A stretch of 50,092 nt of DNA from Gammaproteobacteria bacterium 53_120_T64 (GCA_002162815.1 MAAT01000033.1:1-50092), one strand, 5' to 3'. Positions 18,037-28,267 are shown, numbered from the stretch's first letter. Made by a program: numbers and translations. The notes: a model not told the origin generated them from the sequence alone.

Positions 18037-18561
18037 TTAATGCTGTATTTCTTTTATACCGATATAGGGATGAAAGCTTACCTCGCGACCATCGATACTG
18101 GCCTGCATCCGCTCTTCAAACAAACGCTCGTCCGCATTGCGCAAACGCCGGGTCACTTCTCGTCCCAGATTCATTTGTAGCAGGGTAAATTGCTCAAGAT
18201 CCTGATGGTAAATATTGAGCAGATCCTTGGCGGTAATTTCAATCAGTTCGGTATTTTCGGTACTGATGAGTGAGGCGCTACGGGGCAAGAAATCGAACAG
18301 GGCCATCTCGCCAATACAGTCGCCCTGACGCAATTGCTTGAGCAGATATTGGTTCCCCGCCCAATTTTTAATGACGGACATGTGGCCGCTTTCGATGATA
18401 TACATCGAGGTACCTTTGTCGCCCTCGCGAAATAAATAATCACCGTGTTGCACTTGTATCAGCGGGGCCTTCTCAACCAGCAGGGCAATAATGTCTTTGC
18501 GAATAGCGCCAAAGACGGGGACTTGCATTAATAATTCTATTCGCTGCTGATCCATTTGCAT
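18037..18561 (-). CDS. Cyclic-nucleotide-binding domain protein
   Basis: The 174-residue protein is almost entirely one CNBD (about 12-135). The phosphate-binding cassette reads GEMALFDFLPRSAS, which keeps the Glu and Arg that hold the cyclic phosphate. The beta roll is seen in LFREGDKGTSMYIIESGHM. There is no helix-turn-helix of the Crp type after it, so it is not a classical transcription factor; the helical tail TRRLRNADERLFEERMQ may contact a partner. The partner is unknown. It stops exactly where the convergent gene stops. Confidence 0.85.
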   Translation of the reverse strand: MQMDQQRIELLMQVPVFGAIRKDIIALLVEKAPLIQVQHGDYLFREGDKGTSMYIIESGHMSVIKNWAGNQYLLKQLRQGDCIGEMALFDFLPRSASLISTENTELIEITAKDLLNIYHQDLEQFTLLQMNLGREVTRRLRNADERLFEERMQASIDGREVSFHPYIGIKEIQH

Positions 18562-18747
18562 TGTATCCGCGTATGGGCTTGATAAACTCTAGCTGGTTTT
18601 GTCCTGCCAATAGTAGTTTGGAAACCCCGGCTTTGCCCCAGTAAAAAACCCACAGTAGACAGCAGCCACACAGGTGTTTTTATGGGCTAAGGCGCTATTG
18701 ATTGACGGCTTAAATGCGGCTCTTTTTATTATCTTAGGGGCGTCTGC

Positions 18748-20433
18748 TCAGTTGGCACTACCTGAACGCAATAATTGACCGGGCAGTGGCCCCTCGGGGT
18801 CTAGTTGATCTTCGCCCTGTTGGCGCAATAGCGTACCGTTGACAATCACTGCGTCGATACCAAAGGCCTCGGCGATCAGGCGATCCTGGCCGGCGGGCTG
18901 GTTGTAAACGCGCTGCAATTTTCCGCAGTGGACGCTTTCTGGGTCGATAATAAGCCCATCGGCGGGGCGGCCCACTAGCAATAGCCCGCGGTCGGTAATA
19001 CCAAACACCTCGGCAGGGCGGGAGCTGAGCATGCGAATCGCCTCTTCAAAGGCGATCACTTGTTTCTCTCTCACCCAGCGGCCGAGCAAATACGTTGGCA
19101 AACCGGCATCACACAGCTGGCTGGCGTGGGCACCGGCATTCGAGAGGCCGATCACGGTGTTTTTATCGGTGATCAGTGTTTCCACTTCGTCTTCATCGGC
19201 ATTGGCCACGGGCATGCGGAAGTGGGCCTCGAGGTTACTCTCTAAGGCCAGATCAAAGCCAAGATCCATGGTATGGACACTCAGCTCTGTGGCGACGTCG
19301 ATGACCGTGCGATCTTCGTATTCGGGTCTGCTGGGGCAGCTAGAAATCAGTGAGTTTCCCCAGGCGAGGCGAAAGGAGGGTCGCACATTGCCCATTTTTG
19401 TTTTTACTGCCGTGCGGAATTCGGCATCGGCATAAAGGTCTTTTTTTCCATCAAAGTCGCTGCTCGAGATGGGCTTGAAGACCGGGAGGGCTTCGAAGGG
19501 GAAGGGCGCCTTAAACTGGAATTCAAAACACAGTGGACGCGGCGTCACCTGGGGCACGATGGCGAGACCCTGGTCGGCAAGCTCTTTTGAGCGCTGCTGT
19601 TGGGCGATATGAGCATCGGGGGAGGCCATGCCGGCCAGCATCGCCGTCCAGCTGATGGTCATGCCGTATTGCTTGGTCAAGGCTTCGTATTCATCAAACC
19701 AAAACCCCTTGCCGGCGGTGACTTGCATGACCGCGTTACGAATTTCCAAGGTTCAGGCTAGGCTCTCCAGCTCGTCCAGAGAGGCGACACGACTGGGCAC
19801 GGGCTTACCCTTGAAGCCTGCATGGCTGGGTGATTTTGACGTGGCGAAACCGAGGGCGCCAGCGTCCAGTGCCTCGACCACGATCTTGCGCATTTGCGCG
19901 ATTTCGTCGGCACTGGCCTCGCGTTCGCAGGCCTCTTCACCCATCACGTAGAGGCGGGTCGGCGTATGGCAAAGCAGTACGCCAACGTTAATCGCGGTGC
20001 CGAGGTCGTCGATGGCATCGAGGTATTCGGGGAAGCTTTCAAAGGGCCGGTCGTTGCCAAGGCCCTCATTGAGTGTCGCGGGGCTCATGCCCTCGACTTT
20101 TTCTAGGGTGGTGACAATCAGATCGCGCTGATGGGGGCGAGTGGGCGCTACGCCGAAGCCGCAGTTGCCTAGCACCACGGTGGTAACGCCGTGCCAGGGT
20201 GAAATGCTCAGCATACGGTCCCACACCACCTGAGCATCGTAGTGGGTATGAATATCGACAAAGCCGGGGGTAACGGCCTTACCTGTCGCGTCGATGGTGT
20301 TACTGGCATCGCCGGGGACCCCACCTAGCGCGACGATTTTGCCGTCTTTAATGCCGATATCGCCGGCATAGGCCGGTTGGCCGCTACCGTCGACAATACT
20401 GGCGCCGGTGATTTTTATATCGTAATTTATTAT
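18748..20433 (-). pseudogene. N-acyl-D-amino-acid deacylase/D-aminoacylase-type amidohydrolase, inactivated
   Basis: One frame encodes a full amidohydrolase of the D-aminoacylase group. The N-terminal part holds ASIVDGSGQPAYAGDIGIKD, GFVDIHTHYDAQ with the metal-binding His pair, and VVLGNCGFGVAP. The C-terminal part holds IGLSNAGAHAS and AIRMLSSRPAEVFGITDRG. An in-frame TGA at 19753-19755 cuts it after ELESLA; the same frame continues immediately with LEIRNAVMQVTAG, so a single nonsense change is enough. In addition no ATG, GTG or TTG exists between the upstream TAG (20443-20445) and the coding part; AGGG stands seven bases before an ATA at 20433, where an ATG would be expected. Both halves remain well conserved, so decay seems recent. 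A related intact amidohydrolase lies upstream. Confidence 0.85.
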
Positions 20434-20451
20434 TTTTCTGCCCTAACAGGG

Positions 20452-20486
20452 CAACACCCGACAAGCTGGCGCAATATCGGGTGTTG
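20452..20486. other. Inverted repeat between the two amidohydrolase genes
   Basis: A 10-bp stem (20452-20461 with 20477-20486) and 15-base loop lie 36 bases after the stop of the upstream amidohydrolase, with a second small stem GCCCT-AAC-AGGGC at 20440-20452 next to it. There is no U-tract, so a classical terminator is doubtful; it may stabilise the 3' end of the message. Confidence 0.5.
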
Positions 20487-20521
20487 TATGAGCTCTTTAC
20501 TGAGTAATCTAGTCGTTGAGT

Positions 20522-21634
20522 TTAGATGGGCAGGTTGTAGCACTTACTGACATTATCATGAAGAATCCAGTCCTTTTCCTGCTGGCTCATGTCCTTGGTA
20601 TGCTCCTTTAAAATATCCTGAGACCAGGGCCAGGTGGAATCACTGTGGGGGAAGTCATTGGCCCACATCAGCCGCTGGGGATTCATTTCATTGCGATGCT
20701 TGAAAGCCGTCCAGTCGTCTTGAAAGGTCAGATAAATATTGTTGAGAAAGTATTCGCTGGGCATTTTTTCTAAGGGTGGCGCCTTCATCCAGTAGCGGTG
20801 ACGGTCGTAGGCGTGGTCCATACGATAGATATAGTGGGGTACCCAACCGGCATCGGCTTCGGCACAGACCACTTTTAATTCGGGGTGGCGCTCAAATACA
20901 CCACCAAAAACGAAGGTGCCCATAATGTCTTGGCAGCCGCGCATAATGCCGAGGAAGCTGTTGATTTTTGGGCCACGCTGCGAGTTCAGTTGATCGGCCT
21001 TCGAGGTAAGGATGTGGAATGACAGAGGCATTTCCATATCGACGGCGGCTTCCCAGAGGGGGTCGTACATGGGGTCGTGATAGTCGGCTTCGGGGGCATT
21101 ACCGGTCATCATTACGCCGACAAAACCGCGCTTCTTCGCATCCTCAATTTCTTTAATACCTTCTTCAACGGTGCGCAAGGCAACTTGGCCGAGACCGAAG
21201 AGGCGATTCTCCGGTGCATTGCCGACATACTCTTCGAGCCAGCGGTTGTAGGCCTGGAAGCAGGCGTATTGATAGTCGGTGTCGGGATGGTTGCAGAGCA
21301 TCATGCCGACGGTGGGGTAGATGATCTCGGCGGCTACACCGTCGGTGTCCTGGTCGGCAACGCGGTGGGTGGCGTCCCATGAGCTTCTGGGCAGTTCGTC
21401 AAAACTGACGCCACTGGCGGTGAGTTCGGAGGGCTTTTTACCGGCGGCGGCGATTAGGCCCATGGGAATGGGTTGGTCGAGACCATCGATAACAAAGACA
21501 TCACCGTATTTAGGGTGCACTTCGATGTGTGGCGCGCGGTCTTTAAAAGACGGTTCAATATAGTCAATATAACAATTGGGTGGCTCGGCGATATGAGAAT
21601 CGGCAGAAATAATCGGTTTATTGGTGGTGCTCAT
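20522..21634 (-). CDS. Amidohydrolase_2 family metal-dependent hydrolase
   Basis: A 370-residue TIM-barrel hydrolase. The start of the barrel is ISADSHIAEPP (metal-binding D-x-H), GFVGVMMTGNAP and MPLSFHILTSK supply further family strands, VVCAEADAGWVPHYIYRMD carries the later metal site, and the C-terminus has WANDFPHSDSTWP, typical of the amidohydrolase_2/ACMSD-like group in marine gammaproteobacteria and actinobacteria. The substrate is not known; ring-cleavage or decarboxylation reactions are typical. It precedes the broken D-aminoacylase gene on the same strand and may have shared its operon. Confidence 0.85.
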   Translation of the reverse strand: MSTTNKPIISADSHIAEPPNCYIDYIEPSFKDRAPHIEVHPKYGDVFVIDGLDQPIPMGLIAAAGKKPSELTASGVSFDELPRSSWDATHRVADQDTDGVAAEIIYPTVGMMLCNHPDTDYQYACFQAYNRWLEEYVGNAPENRLFGLGQVALRTVEEGIKEIEDAKKRGFVGVMMTGNAPEADYHDPMYDPLWEAAVDMEMPLSFHILTSKADQLNSQRGPKINSFLGIMRGCQDIMGTFVFGGVFERHPELKVVCAEADAGWVPHYIYRMDHAYDRHRYWMKAPPLEKMPSEYFLNNIYLTFQDDWTAFKHRNEMNPQRLMWANDFPHSDSTWPWSQDILKEHTKDMSQQEKDWILHDNVSKCYNLPI

Positions 21635-21823
21635 GGCAAAAGCCTCTCTATTGGTGAGTTTTTATAATTTATAGTTTTTTATCCCCGCCGCGCTGAATAC
21701 TGCTCGCAAGGAGGAATAGAGCGCTAGCTAGTTAAGCGGAAATGGCTGGGAATTACTACTGGCAGGGAGGACAGTTTTACTTATGAAAATAAATCAGGGC
21801 TGTCGAGCAGGGTGTTGCCGTCG

Positions 21824-23884
21824 TTATATTTTGCGCCGTTTTAAATGGCGAATAATAAAGCGCGCGGGATTAAGTGCGCAGAGTAGGTCGCGCTCTAAAG
21901 CGGGTGGCTCACCATTGATCTGGCTGGCGAGTAGTTCGGCGCCAAGGGGTGCATAGCCCAGACCGCGAGAGCCGAGGCCGCAGTGAATATAAAGCCCCGG
22001 CCAGTATTGCCCCGGGGTGGGGATAGAGGTGCTGGCATCGCGCCGCAGATCGGCATAGTCCTCCAGAAAAGCGTCGTAGTTGGGGGCCTGCCCAAGAATT
22101 GGTAGGTAGTCGAGGGTGGTACAGCGCAGGGCGGCGCGGCCACTGAGTTGCCCGGCTGCTGGCAGCTGTAGTGTCGTGGTCAGACCCGTAGCGGTTTTTT
22201 CCAGTAGGTCGATATTGTGTTGGTGATCTTCGAGGCGCGTTTCAAGGCTGGTGTTGTTGAGGTTGTAGCTGGCGCCAAAGGTCTGTTGGCAGAGATTATG
22301 GGGGGCGATATAGCCCGCGCCGCAGAGCACGGTTTTAAGTTGCCGCGAGGTCTCGGTGCCAGTGTTACTGGGGGCAATGGAGATTTGCCCGCGAATGGCT
22401 TTCAGCGGCAGGTGCTTGGTTTGTTGAAATTGCCGGGTCGTGGTACTGGTGGCGAGTACCACGGTGTCGGCGCTGGCAAAGTCGCTTTGATTGACACTGC
22501 TCAATTGCCAAGTCGATGCGCTGGTATCGTAGTTCAGCGCAGTAATATTGGCTTGCTCGATATGGATGAGAGGATGATCAAGTAGGGCCTGACAAACCTT
22601 CGGCGGGTTAATCCAGCCCAATTGTGGGTAGTAAAGGCCGGTAGCCGCATCAATCGCCAGGCCGGCAATGTTTTCGATGGCGATGGTATCGAGCTGCTGA
22701 ATAAAGTCTGTTTGGTGTTTGAAATTATTGGCAATGGCAGTAAAAGCCGCTGTTTCTTTTTCACTTTCTGGCAGCACCAGTACGCCGCACTGTTGACCAT
22801 ATTGTCTCTGTTGAGAAGAGTTGTGCCAGAAACGTTGATAGTAGCGGCTAGCAAATTGAATGGCGCTTAAATTAATGCGGCTAAGCGGGGAGGATTGGGG
22901 CGATAGCTTGGGGTAAATAATACCCTGGGGATTACCCGAACCCTCGTTAGCGAGACAGCTGTGCCGCTCGTACACCGTTACCCGCCAACCGCGTTGTGCC
23001 AATGCCGCCGCCGTGGTGCAAGCGGCGATACCACCTCCGATAATCGCGGCGTGTCGCGATGGCGAGAGGTGGGGTGTGGCGCTGAGATACCAGGGGATTT
23101 GCTGCGCTGTTTTACGTTGACGCCGTGGCGGAGACGGCTTTGTGAAGGTGCTTTGTTGCTGCGTTATTGACGGCTGCCACTGGCCATACAGCAAGTCTTG
23201 ATGGCGCTCTGTGAGGTTTGCTTGTTGGAGATCAAAGCCAATGGCTTGCAGTTGTTGTTGGCTCAATTCGTCTGTCTTTACACTGACCACAGTCGTGTCG
23301 GTATCACTGAGGTGTTTGATGTGTTGAAGCAGTGCGTCATGTACTGGATGAGCTAGGAACCAGGCATCGACGCTAAAGCTTTGTAGGGTCGTGGCAGGGT
23401 GCGGGCTGGAGCGCAGTTGTGCCAGACCTTGATCTTCAGGGGCGTCGGTATCGATAAATATAAGGGTTAAACAAATACGCTGCTCGGAAAAAAACAGCCG
23501 GTGGAAGCCTGGGCTCAGGGCTGGGTAGTTGTCGATAAGCTCGCGAGCTAGCGTATGGCCGGGTGAGCTTGCTTGCAGGGCGTATTGCTGCAGGACATGT
23601 TGCAGGTCGCTTTGACTCAGCGGCGCTGGGTCGAGGGCGATAAAATGCAGTGTTGCCGTCGCCGGTGCATGCTCTAACCAAAGCTCGGCCGCCGCTAAAA
23701 AATTGTGGCCGCCAGCAAAGTCGGTTTCGCCAATGACAAAGGTGTGGTTGGCTTGTGGGTCGAGCGCTTGCCAGCGCTGGGGCAGCTTGTTGTAGGTGAG
23801 CAGAGGGTTATCTTCGCCTGGTGTGTGGGGGTAGTGATGCTCGGCCAGTTGCCCAGGTTTTAGCGCGGCTAGTTTTTTACTCAT
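21824..23884 (-). CDS. mnmC: MnmC-like tRNA modification protein with eroded methyltransferase half
   Basis: E. coli MnmC makes mnm5s2U at tRNA position 34: its C-terminal FAD half removes the carboxymethyl group and its N-terminal half methylates the resulting amine. Here (686 residues) the FAD half from about residue 275 is intact: AAIIGGGIAACTTAAALAQRGW, SGNPQGIIYPKLS and GLGSRGLGYAPLGAELLASQ. The N-terminal half keeps its outline, but the SAM loop expected as E-x-GFGTGLNF reads GETDFAGGHNF (52-62), and the catalytic DGFAPAKNP after DAWFL is replaced by AHPVHDALL (from 173). The FDDVYFS start motif is also absent. The methyltransferase is therefore probably inactive. The start overlaps the stop of the LysR gene by 4 bases. 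Confidence 0.85.
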   Translation of the reverse strand: MSKKLAALKPGQLAEHHYPHTPGEDNPLLTYNKLPQRWQALDPQANHTFVIGETDFAGGHNFLAAAELWLEHAPATATLHFIALDPAPLSQSDLQHVLQQYALQASSPGHTLARELIDNYPALSPGFHRLFFSEQRICLTLIFIDTDAPEDQGLAQLRSSPHPATTLQSFSVDAWFLAHPVHDALLQHIKHLSDTDTTVVSVKTDELSQQQLQAIGFDLQQANLTERHQDLLYGQWQPSITQQQSTFTKPSPPRRQRKTAQQIPWYLSATPHLSPSRHAAIIGGGIAACTTAAALAQRGWRVTVYERHSCLANEGSGNPQGIIYPKLSPQSSPLSRINLSAIQFASRYYQRFWHNSSQQRQYGQQCGVLVLPESEKETAAFTAIANNFKHQTDFIQQLDTIAIENIAGLAIDAATGLYYPQLGWINPPKVCQALLDHPLIHIEQANITALNYDTSASTWQLSSVNQSDFASADTVVLATSTTTRQFQQTKHLPLKAIRGQISIAPSNTGTETSRQLKTVLCGAGYIAPHNLCQQTFGASYNLNNTSLETRLEDHQHNIDLLEKTATGLTTTLQLPAAGQLSGRAALRCTTLDYLPILGQAPNYDAFLEDYADLRRDASTSIPTPGQYWPGLYIHCGLGSRGLGYAPLGAELLASQINGEPPALERDLLCALNPARFIIRHLKRRKI

Positions 23885-24792
23885 TGGCTGGGACTGCTTT
23901 CATTGCCGTTAATGTCATTGCGACTACTGTCATTACAGAGGAGTTGGATAAAGGCCTCGGCGGCATTCGAGAGGCTACGGTTTTGGTGGTGGATATAGCC
24001 CAGTGTGCGTTCGAGGGCGAGACCCTGGCAGTCGAGTTGTCGCAGGCTGTCGTCGATCATAATGGCTGGCAGCATACTCCAGCCTAGCCCCACAGAGACC
24101 ATCATTTTAATGGTCTCTAAATAGTTGGTGGCGATACTGGTCGAAAGTTGGCACTTCTTCTGTTCAAAGAACTGCTTGATTTTACGTCCGGTATAGGTCG
24201 ACAGGTCGGGCAGAATGGCGGGGTAGTGACTGAGCTGAGCAACATTGAGTTTGGCAACGTGGGTAAGCGGATGGTCGGGGGCTACCACCAGTTGCAAATG
24301 GTCCTGCCACAGGGGAAAGGCCTGTAGGTTGGGGTGTTGCTCGGGAGCGAGGGTGATGACGGCAATTTCAAAGCGCCCCTGGCGCACCGCCTCATAGGCC
24401 GTCTCCGACTCCATAAAGTCGATGTCGACCCTGACGTTGGGGTGGCGGGTGGTGAAGTCTTTCAGTACCGATGGTAAACGGTGCAGGCCAATATGATGAC
24501 TAATGGCCAGGCGTAGATTACCGGCGACCGATCCCGAGAGATCGCGAATGCTCTGGCGGGTCTCCTCAACGCTGAGTAAAATATTGCGCGCCCGGGGTAG
24601 CAGCGCTGTACCGGCCTCGGTAAGGCTGACGTTGCGCGCAATGCGGTCAAACAGGCGGCAGTCGAGTTGCTGTTCGAGCTGAGCGATACGCTTGCTAACG
24701 GCGGGCTGGGTGAGATGGACACGCTCAGCGGCGATGGAAAAGGAGCCGCTTTCGACGACGGCGATAAAGGCTTCAAGTAATTGTGTATCCAC
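23881..24792 (-). CDS. LysR-family transcriptional regulator
   Basis: The 303-residue protein has the LysR winged helix-turn-helix at residues 1-60 (LLEAFIAVVESGSFSIAAERVHLTQPAVSKRIAQLE, shown here as one continuous region 5-40) and a periplasmic-binding-protein-like effector domain from about 90. It is divergent from leuC across 127 bases that hold a LysR-type palindrome. Its last codons overlap the start of mnmC (ATGA-type), so the two are transcribed together. In Pseudomonas a LysR gene also lies beside leuC. Control of leuCD is likely but not shown; the effector is unknown. Confidence 0.9.
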   Translation of the reverse strand: MDTQLLEAFIAVVESGSFSIAAERVHLTQPAVSKRIAQLEQQLDCRLFDRIARNVSLTEAGTALLPRARNILLSVEETRQSIRDLSGSVAGNLRLAISHHIGLHRLPSVLKDFTTRHPNVRVDIDFMESETAYEAVRQGRFEIAVITLAPEQHPNLQAFPLWQDHLQLVVAPDHPLTHVAKLNVAQLSHYPAILPDLSTYTGRKIKQFFEQKKCQLSTSIATNYLETIKMMVSVGLGWSMLPAIMIDDSLRQLDCQGLALERTLGYIHHQNRSLSNAAEAFIQLLCNDSSRNDINGNESSPSQ

Positions 24793-24824
24793 GGCTACCT
24801 CTGGGCGCTCAGATGATTACTCGC

Positions 24825-24839
24825 ATTCCAGTTTGGAAT
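24825..24839. promoter_or_regulatory. Candidate LysR operator upstream of leuC
   Basis: A perfect 15-base palindrome, ATTCCAGTTTGGAAT, contains the T-N11-A pattern used by LysR regulators. It lies between the divergent LysR gene and leuC, 32 bases before the LysR start and 80 bases before leuC. It would suit autoregulation and activation of leuC. No footprint evidence is available. Confidence 0.6.
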
Positions 24840-24919
24840 CGAAATGATGAAAATTATAAATTTGTTTTATTTAGATTGCGACTCTAAAATCCATCCATCA
24901 CTAACATGTGGAGAGAACA

Positions 24920-26356
24920 ATGGCTGGCCTTACCTTATACGACAAACTCTGGGACTCCCACCTCGTCAAGCAGCGCGACGACGGTTCGGCCCTGCTTTAT
25001 ATCGATCGGCATTTACTGCACGAGGTGACTTCACCGCAGGCCTTTGAGGGGCTACGCATTGCCGGTCGTAAGCCCTGGCGCATTGACGCCAACTTGGCGA
25101 CCGCCGATCACAACGTGCCGACCACCACCAGTGAGCGCGCCGGCGGCATTGCCGCCATCACCGATAAAGTGGCGCGCATCCAGGTGCAGACCCTTGACGA
25201 TAACTGTGAAGCCTTTGGTATCACCGAATACAAAATGAACGATGCTGGTCAGGGTATTGTTCACGTCATCGGCCCAGAGCAGGGTGCGACCCTGCCGGGT
25301 ATGACGGTGGTTTGTGGCGACTCCCACACCGCCACCCACGGTGCGCTGGGTGCCTTGGCCCACGGTATTGGCACCTCGGAGGTCGAACACGTCTTGGCCA
25401 GCCAGTGTCTAGTGGCGCAGAAAATGAAAAACATGCTGGTTCGCGTTGATGGCGTGCTTGGTGTGGGTGTGACGGCGAAAGACGTTGTTCTTGCGGTGAT
25501 TGCCCACTTAGGTACGGCTGGCGGTACCGGCTATGCTATTGAATTTGGCGGTGAGGTGTTCCGCAGGATGTCGATGGAAGGACGCATGACAGTGTGCAAT
25601 ATGGCCATTGAAGCCGGCGCCCGGGTGGGCATGGTCGGCGTCGATGAGATTACTTTGGATTACGTCAAAGGCCGAAAATTTGCACCCACGGGCGAGCTCT
25701 GGGAGCGCGCCGTCGCAAATTGGCAGACCTTGCACAGCGATGACGATGCCGAATTTGATGCCGTCATTGAATTTCAGGGTGAGGCTATTGAACCCCAGGT
25801 CAGCTGGGGCACATCGCCAGAAATGGTGCTGCCGGTGAATGGGGTAGTGCCCGATCCCGAGCAAATGGACGACCCGGTAAAGCGTGAGGGTGCTAGCCGT
25901 GCGCTGGACTATATGGATCTCAAAGCGGGCCAAAAGCTGACCGATATTCAGGTCGACCGGGTATTCATCGGCTCCTGCACCAATTCGCGGATTGAAGACC
26001 TGCGCGCGGCAGCTGCCGTGGCGAAGGGTCGTAGGGTTGCCGCTAATGTGAAGCAGGTGTTAATTGTACCGGGTTCCCAAGCGGTTAAGGTGCAAGCCGA
26101 AGCCGAGCAGCTCGACCAAATATTTATCGATGCAGGTATGGAGTGGCGGGAGCCCGGTTGTTCAATGTGCTTGGCGATGAACGCCGATAAACTCGGCGCT
26201 GGTGAGCACTGCGCCTCGACCTCGAATCGCAATTTTGAAGGGCGCCAGGGCAATGGCGGTCGAACGCACCTGGTCAGTCCGGCTATGGCTGCGGCTGCGG
26301 CGGTAACCGGCCACTTTATTGATGTCCGTGAGCTGATGGCGAGCGAGACGGCTTAG
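24920..26356 (+). CDS. leuC: 3-isopropylmalate dehydratase large subunit
   Basis: A 478-residue aconitase-type subunit that, with LeuD, isomerises 2-isopropylmalate to 3-isopropylmalate in leucine synthesis. The 4Fe-4S ligands lie in [12 protein letters not shown] and in [27 protein letters not shown] and the [12 protein letters not shown] start are family hallmarks. ATG at 24920 is chosen because GGAGAG lies just before it; a GTG four codons earlier is less likely. leuD follows 34 bases later on the same strand. Confidence 0.95.
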   Translation: MAGLTLYDKLWDSHLVKQRDDGSALLYIDRHLLHEVTSPQAFEGLRIAGRKPWRIDANLATADHNVPTTTSERAGGIAAITDKVARIQVQTLDDNCEAFGITEYKMNDAGQGIVHVIGPEQGATLPGMTVVCGDSHTATHGALGALAHGIGTSEVEHVLASQCLVAQKMKNMLVRVDGVLGVGVTAKDVVLAVIAHLGTAGGTGYAIEFGGEVFRRMSMEGRMTVCNMAIEAGARVGMVGVDEITLDYVKGRKFAPTGELWERAVANWQTLHSDDDAEFDAVIEFQGEAIEPQVSWGTSPEMVLPVNGVVPDPEQMDDPVKREGASRALDYMDLKAGQKLTDIQVDRVFIGSCTNSRIEDLRAAAAVAKGRRVAANVKQVLIVPGSQAVKVQAEAEQLDQIFIDAGMEWREPGCSMCLAMNADKLGAGEHCASTSNRNFEGRQGNGGRTHLVSPAMAAAAAVTGHFIDVRELMASETA

Positions 26357-26390
26357 GGCCAATTTTGAGGGTCTATTTTGAGGAAGAATG

Positions 26391-27035
26391 ATGAAAAGTT
26401 TTAAACAACACAGCGGCCTCGTGGCCCCGATGGATCGTGCCAACGTCGATACCGACATGATCATTCCCAAGCAGTTTTTGAAATCGATTAAGCGCAGTGG
26501 CTTTGGCCCCAACTTATTTGATGAGTTGCGCTATCTGGATGAGGGCTTTCCCGACCAGGATAATAGCCAGCGACCACTGAATAGGGACTTTCCTCTCAAT
26601 CAGCCGCGCTTTAAGGGCGCGTCGATTTTACTGGCGCGAGAGAATTTTGGTTGTGGCTCCAGTCGTGAGCATGCGCCCTGGGCCCTCGATGACTACGGTT
26701 TTCGCGTCGTAATCGCTTCCAGTTTTGCCGATATTTTCTACAACAACTGCTTTAAGAATGGCCTCTTACCGATTGTTTTATCGAAAGATATTATTGATAG
26801 TTTGTTTATCGCCCTCGAGGCCAATGAGGGCTACGAGTTACTGGTTGATCTTCAACAGCAGAGCGTTAATTTACCCGATAGCAGCAGTATTAGCTTTGAG
26901 ATAGACGCCTTTTACAAGCAGTGCCTGCTGGACGGGGTCGACGAAATAGGCCTGACCCTGCAGGATGGGGGACAGATCCGTGCTTTTGAGCAGCAGTGGC
27001 GTAAAAATAGCCCTTGGCTATTCGACGCCCTATAG
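26391..27035 (+). CDS. leuD: 3-isopropylmalate dehydratase small subunit
   Basis: A 214-residue swivel-domain subunit of isopropylmalate isomerase. Motifs are [16 protein letters not shown] near the start and [16 protein letters not shown] in the middle. Two ATGs lie in tandem (26388 and 26391); the second is 7 bases from GAGG and is preferred. It is co-transcribed with leuC. In Pseudomonas leuB would follow; here asd follows after 62 bases. Confidence 0.94.
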   Translation: MKSFKQHSGLVAPMDRANVDTDMIIPKQFLKSIKRSGFGPNLFDELRYLDEGFPDQDNSQRPLNRDFPLNQPRFKGASILLARENFGCGSSREHAPWALDDYGFRVVIASSFADIFYNNCFKNGLLPIVLSKDIIDSLFIALEANEGYELLVDLQQQSVNLPDSSSISFEIDAFYKQCLLDGVDEIGLTLQDGGQIRAFEQQWRKNSPWLFDAL

Positions 27036-27097
27036 TGTTGGTAAGCTTTAAGTAATTGTTGTAATTCATTGTTAATTAAGAATTTGGTAGTTGAAAT

Positions 27098-28210
27098 ATG
27101 AAGCGAGTAGGTATTGTTGGCTGGCGCGGTATGGTGGGCTCTGTACTGGTAGAGAGAATGCTGGAAGAGGACGATTTCAGCCTTATTGAGCCGGTGTTTT
27201 TTAGCACCTCTCAACAGGGTCAGCCCGGCCCGAATATTGGCCACACGGTGCCGCCGCTAGCGGACGCCTTTGAGATTCAGGCCCTGAAGGGGATGGATAT
27301 TATTCTTACCTGTCAGGGTGGCGATTACACCAACGAGGTTTATCCGAAGCTGCGCGCGGCAGGCTGGGCCGGGGTCTGGATTGATGCGGCCTCGGCGCTG
27401 CGTATGGCCGACGAGGCGGTGATAGTGCTCGACCCGGTGAACAGCCCGGTGATTGAGCAGGCCCTGGCAAGGGGTGGCAATTGCTTTGTCGGGGGTAATT
27501 GCACGGTCAGCTTAATGTTGATGGCCCTTGGCGGCTTGTTTGCCGGCGGCCATGTGGAGTGGGCCAGTGCCATGACGTATCAGGCGGCCTCGGGTGCCGG
27601 CGCGCAAAATATGCGCGAATTGATTGGCCAAATGGGCGCCATTCACGGCCATGTTGCCTCTGAACTGGCCGACCCGGCTGCGGCTATTTTGGACATCGAT
27701 CGCAAAGTGTCGGCCTTTATCAATAGCGAGGCGATGCCGATTGACAACTTCGGCTTCCCGCTGGCCGGCAGCTTGTTGCCGTGGATCGATACCGAACTCG
27801 ATAACGGGCAGAGCCGCGAAGAATGGAAGGGGCAGGCGGAGACCAACAAAATTCTCGGCCGTGAAGGTGACCCCATCCCACTTGATGGGCTTTGTGTCCG
27901 CGTCGGTGCCATGCGCAGCCACAGTCAGGCGCTAACCATTAAACTCAATGACGATCTGCCGATGGCCGATATTGAGGCGATTCTGGCGAATGGCAATGAT
28001 TGGATCCGGGTTGTTCCCAATCACCGCGATGAGACATTGCAGGCCTTGTCACCGGCTGCGGTTAGCGGCAAATTGCATGTCCCCGTTGGGCGTCTGCGCA
28101 AGATGAACATGGGTGCAAAATATCTTTCGGCATTTACCGTTGGCGACCAATTACTTTGGGGGGCTGCCGAGCCACTGCGTCGCATGCTACGAATTTTGTT
28201 AGAACAATAG
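27098..28210 (+). CDS. asd: Aspartate-semialdehyde dehydrogenase
   Basis: A 370-residue NADPH enzyme converting aspartyl phosphate to aspartate semialdehyde for Lys, Met, Thr and diaminopimelate synthesis. It starts [17 protein letters not shown] (Rossmann fold). The catalytic Cys is C135 in [10 protein letters not shown], and [12 protein letters not shown] supplies the substrate-binding His and Arg. Length fits the gammaproteobacterial form. It follows leuD directly and precedes its divergent paralogue by 57 bases. Confidence 0.95.
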   Translation: MKRVGIVGWRGMVGSVLVERMLEEDDFSLIEPVFFSTSQQGQPGPNIGHTVPPLADAFEIQALKGMDIILTCQGGDYTNEVYPKLRAAGWAGVWIDAASALRMADEAVIVLDPVNSPVIEQALARGGNCFVGGNCTVSLMLMALGGLFAGGHVEWASAMTYQAASGAGAQNMRELIGQMGAIHGHVASELADPAAAILDIDRKVSAFINSEAMPIDNFGFPLAGSLLPWIDTELDNGQSREEWKGQAETNKILGREGDPIPLDGLCVRVGAMRSHSQALTIKLNDDLPMADIEAILANGNDWIRVVPNHRDETLQALSPAAVSGKLHVPVGRLRKMNMGAKYLSAFTVGDQLLWGAAEPLRRMLRILLEQ

Positions 28211-28267
28211 TCATTTGAAACTTTCTTTACGAATGCCAAATCATCAAACCCGTACATGGAGTAATAC

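Noticed and set aside
19753-19755. TGA as a selenocysteine codon in the amidohydrolase
   Set aside because: The family has no conserved Cys or Sec at this place, no SECIS-like hairpin follows directly, and the start codon is also lost.
20440-20486. Rho-independent terminator between amidohydrolases
   Set aside because: The stems are real, but no U-tract follows in the transcribed direction, so only an inverted repeat is reported.
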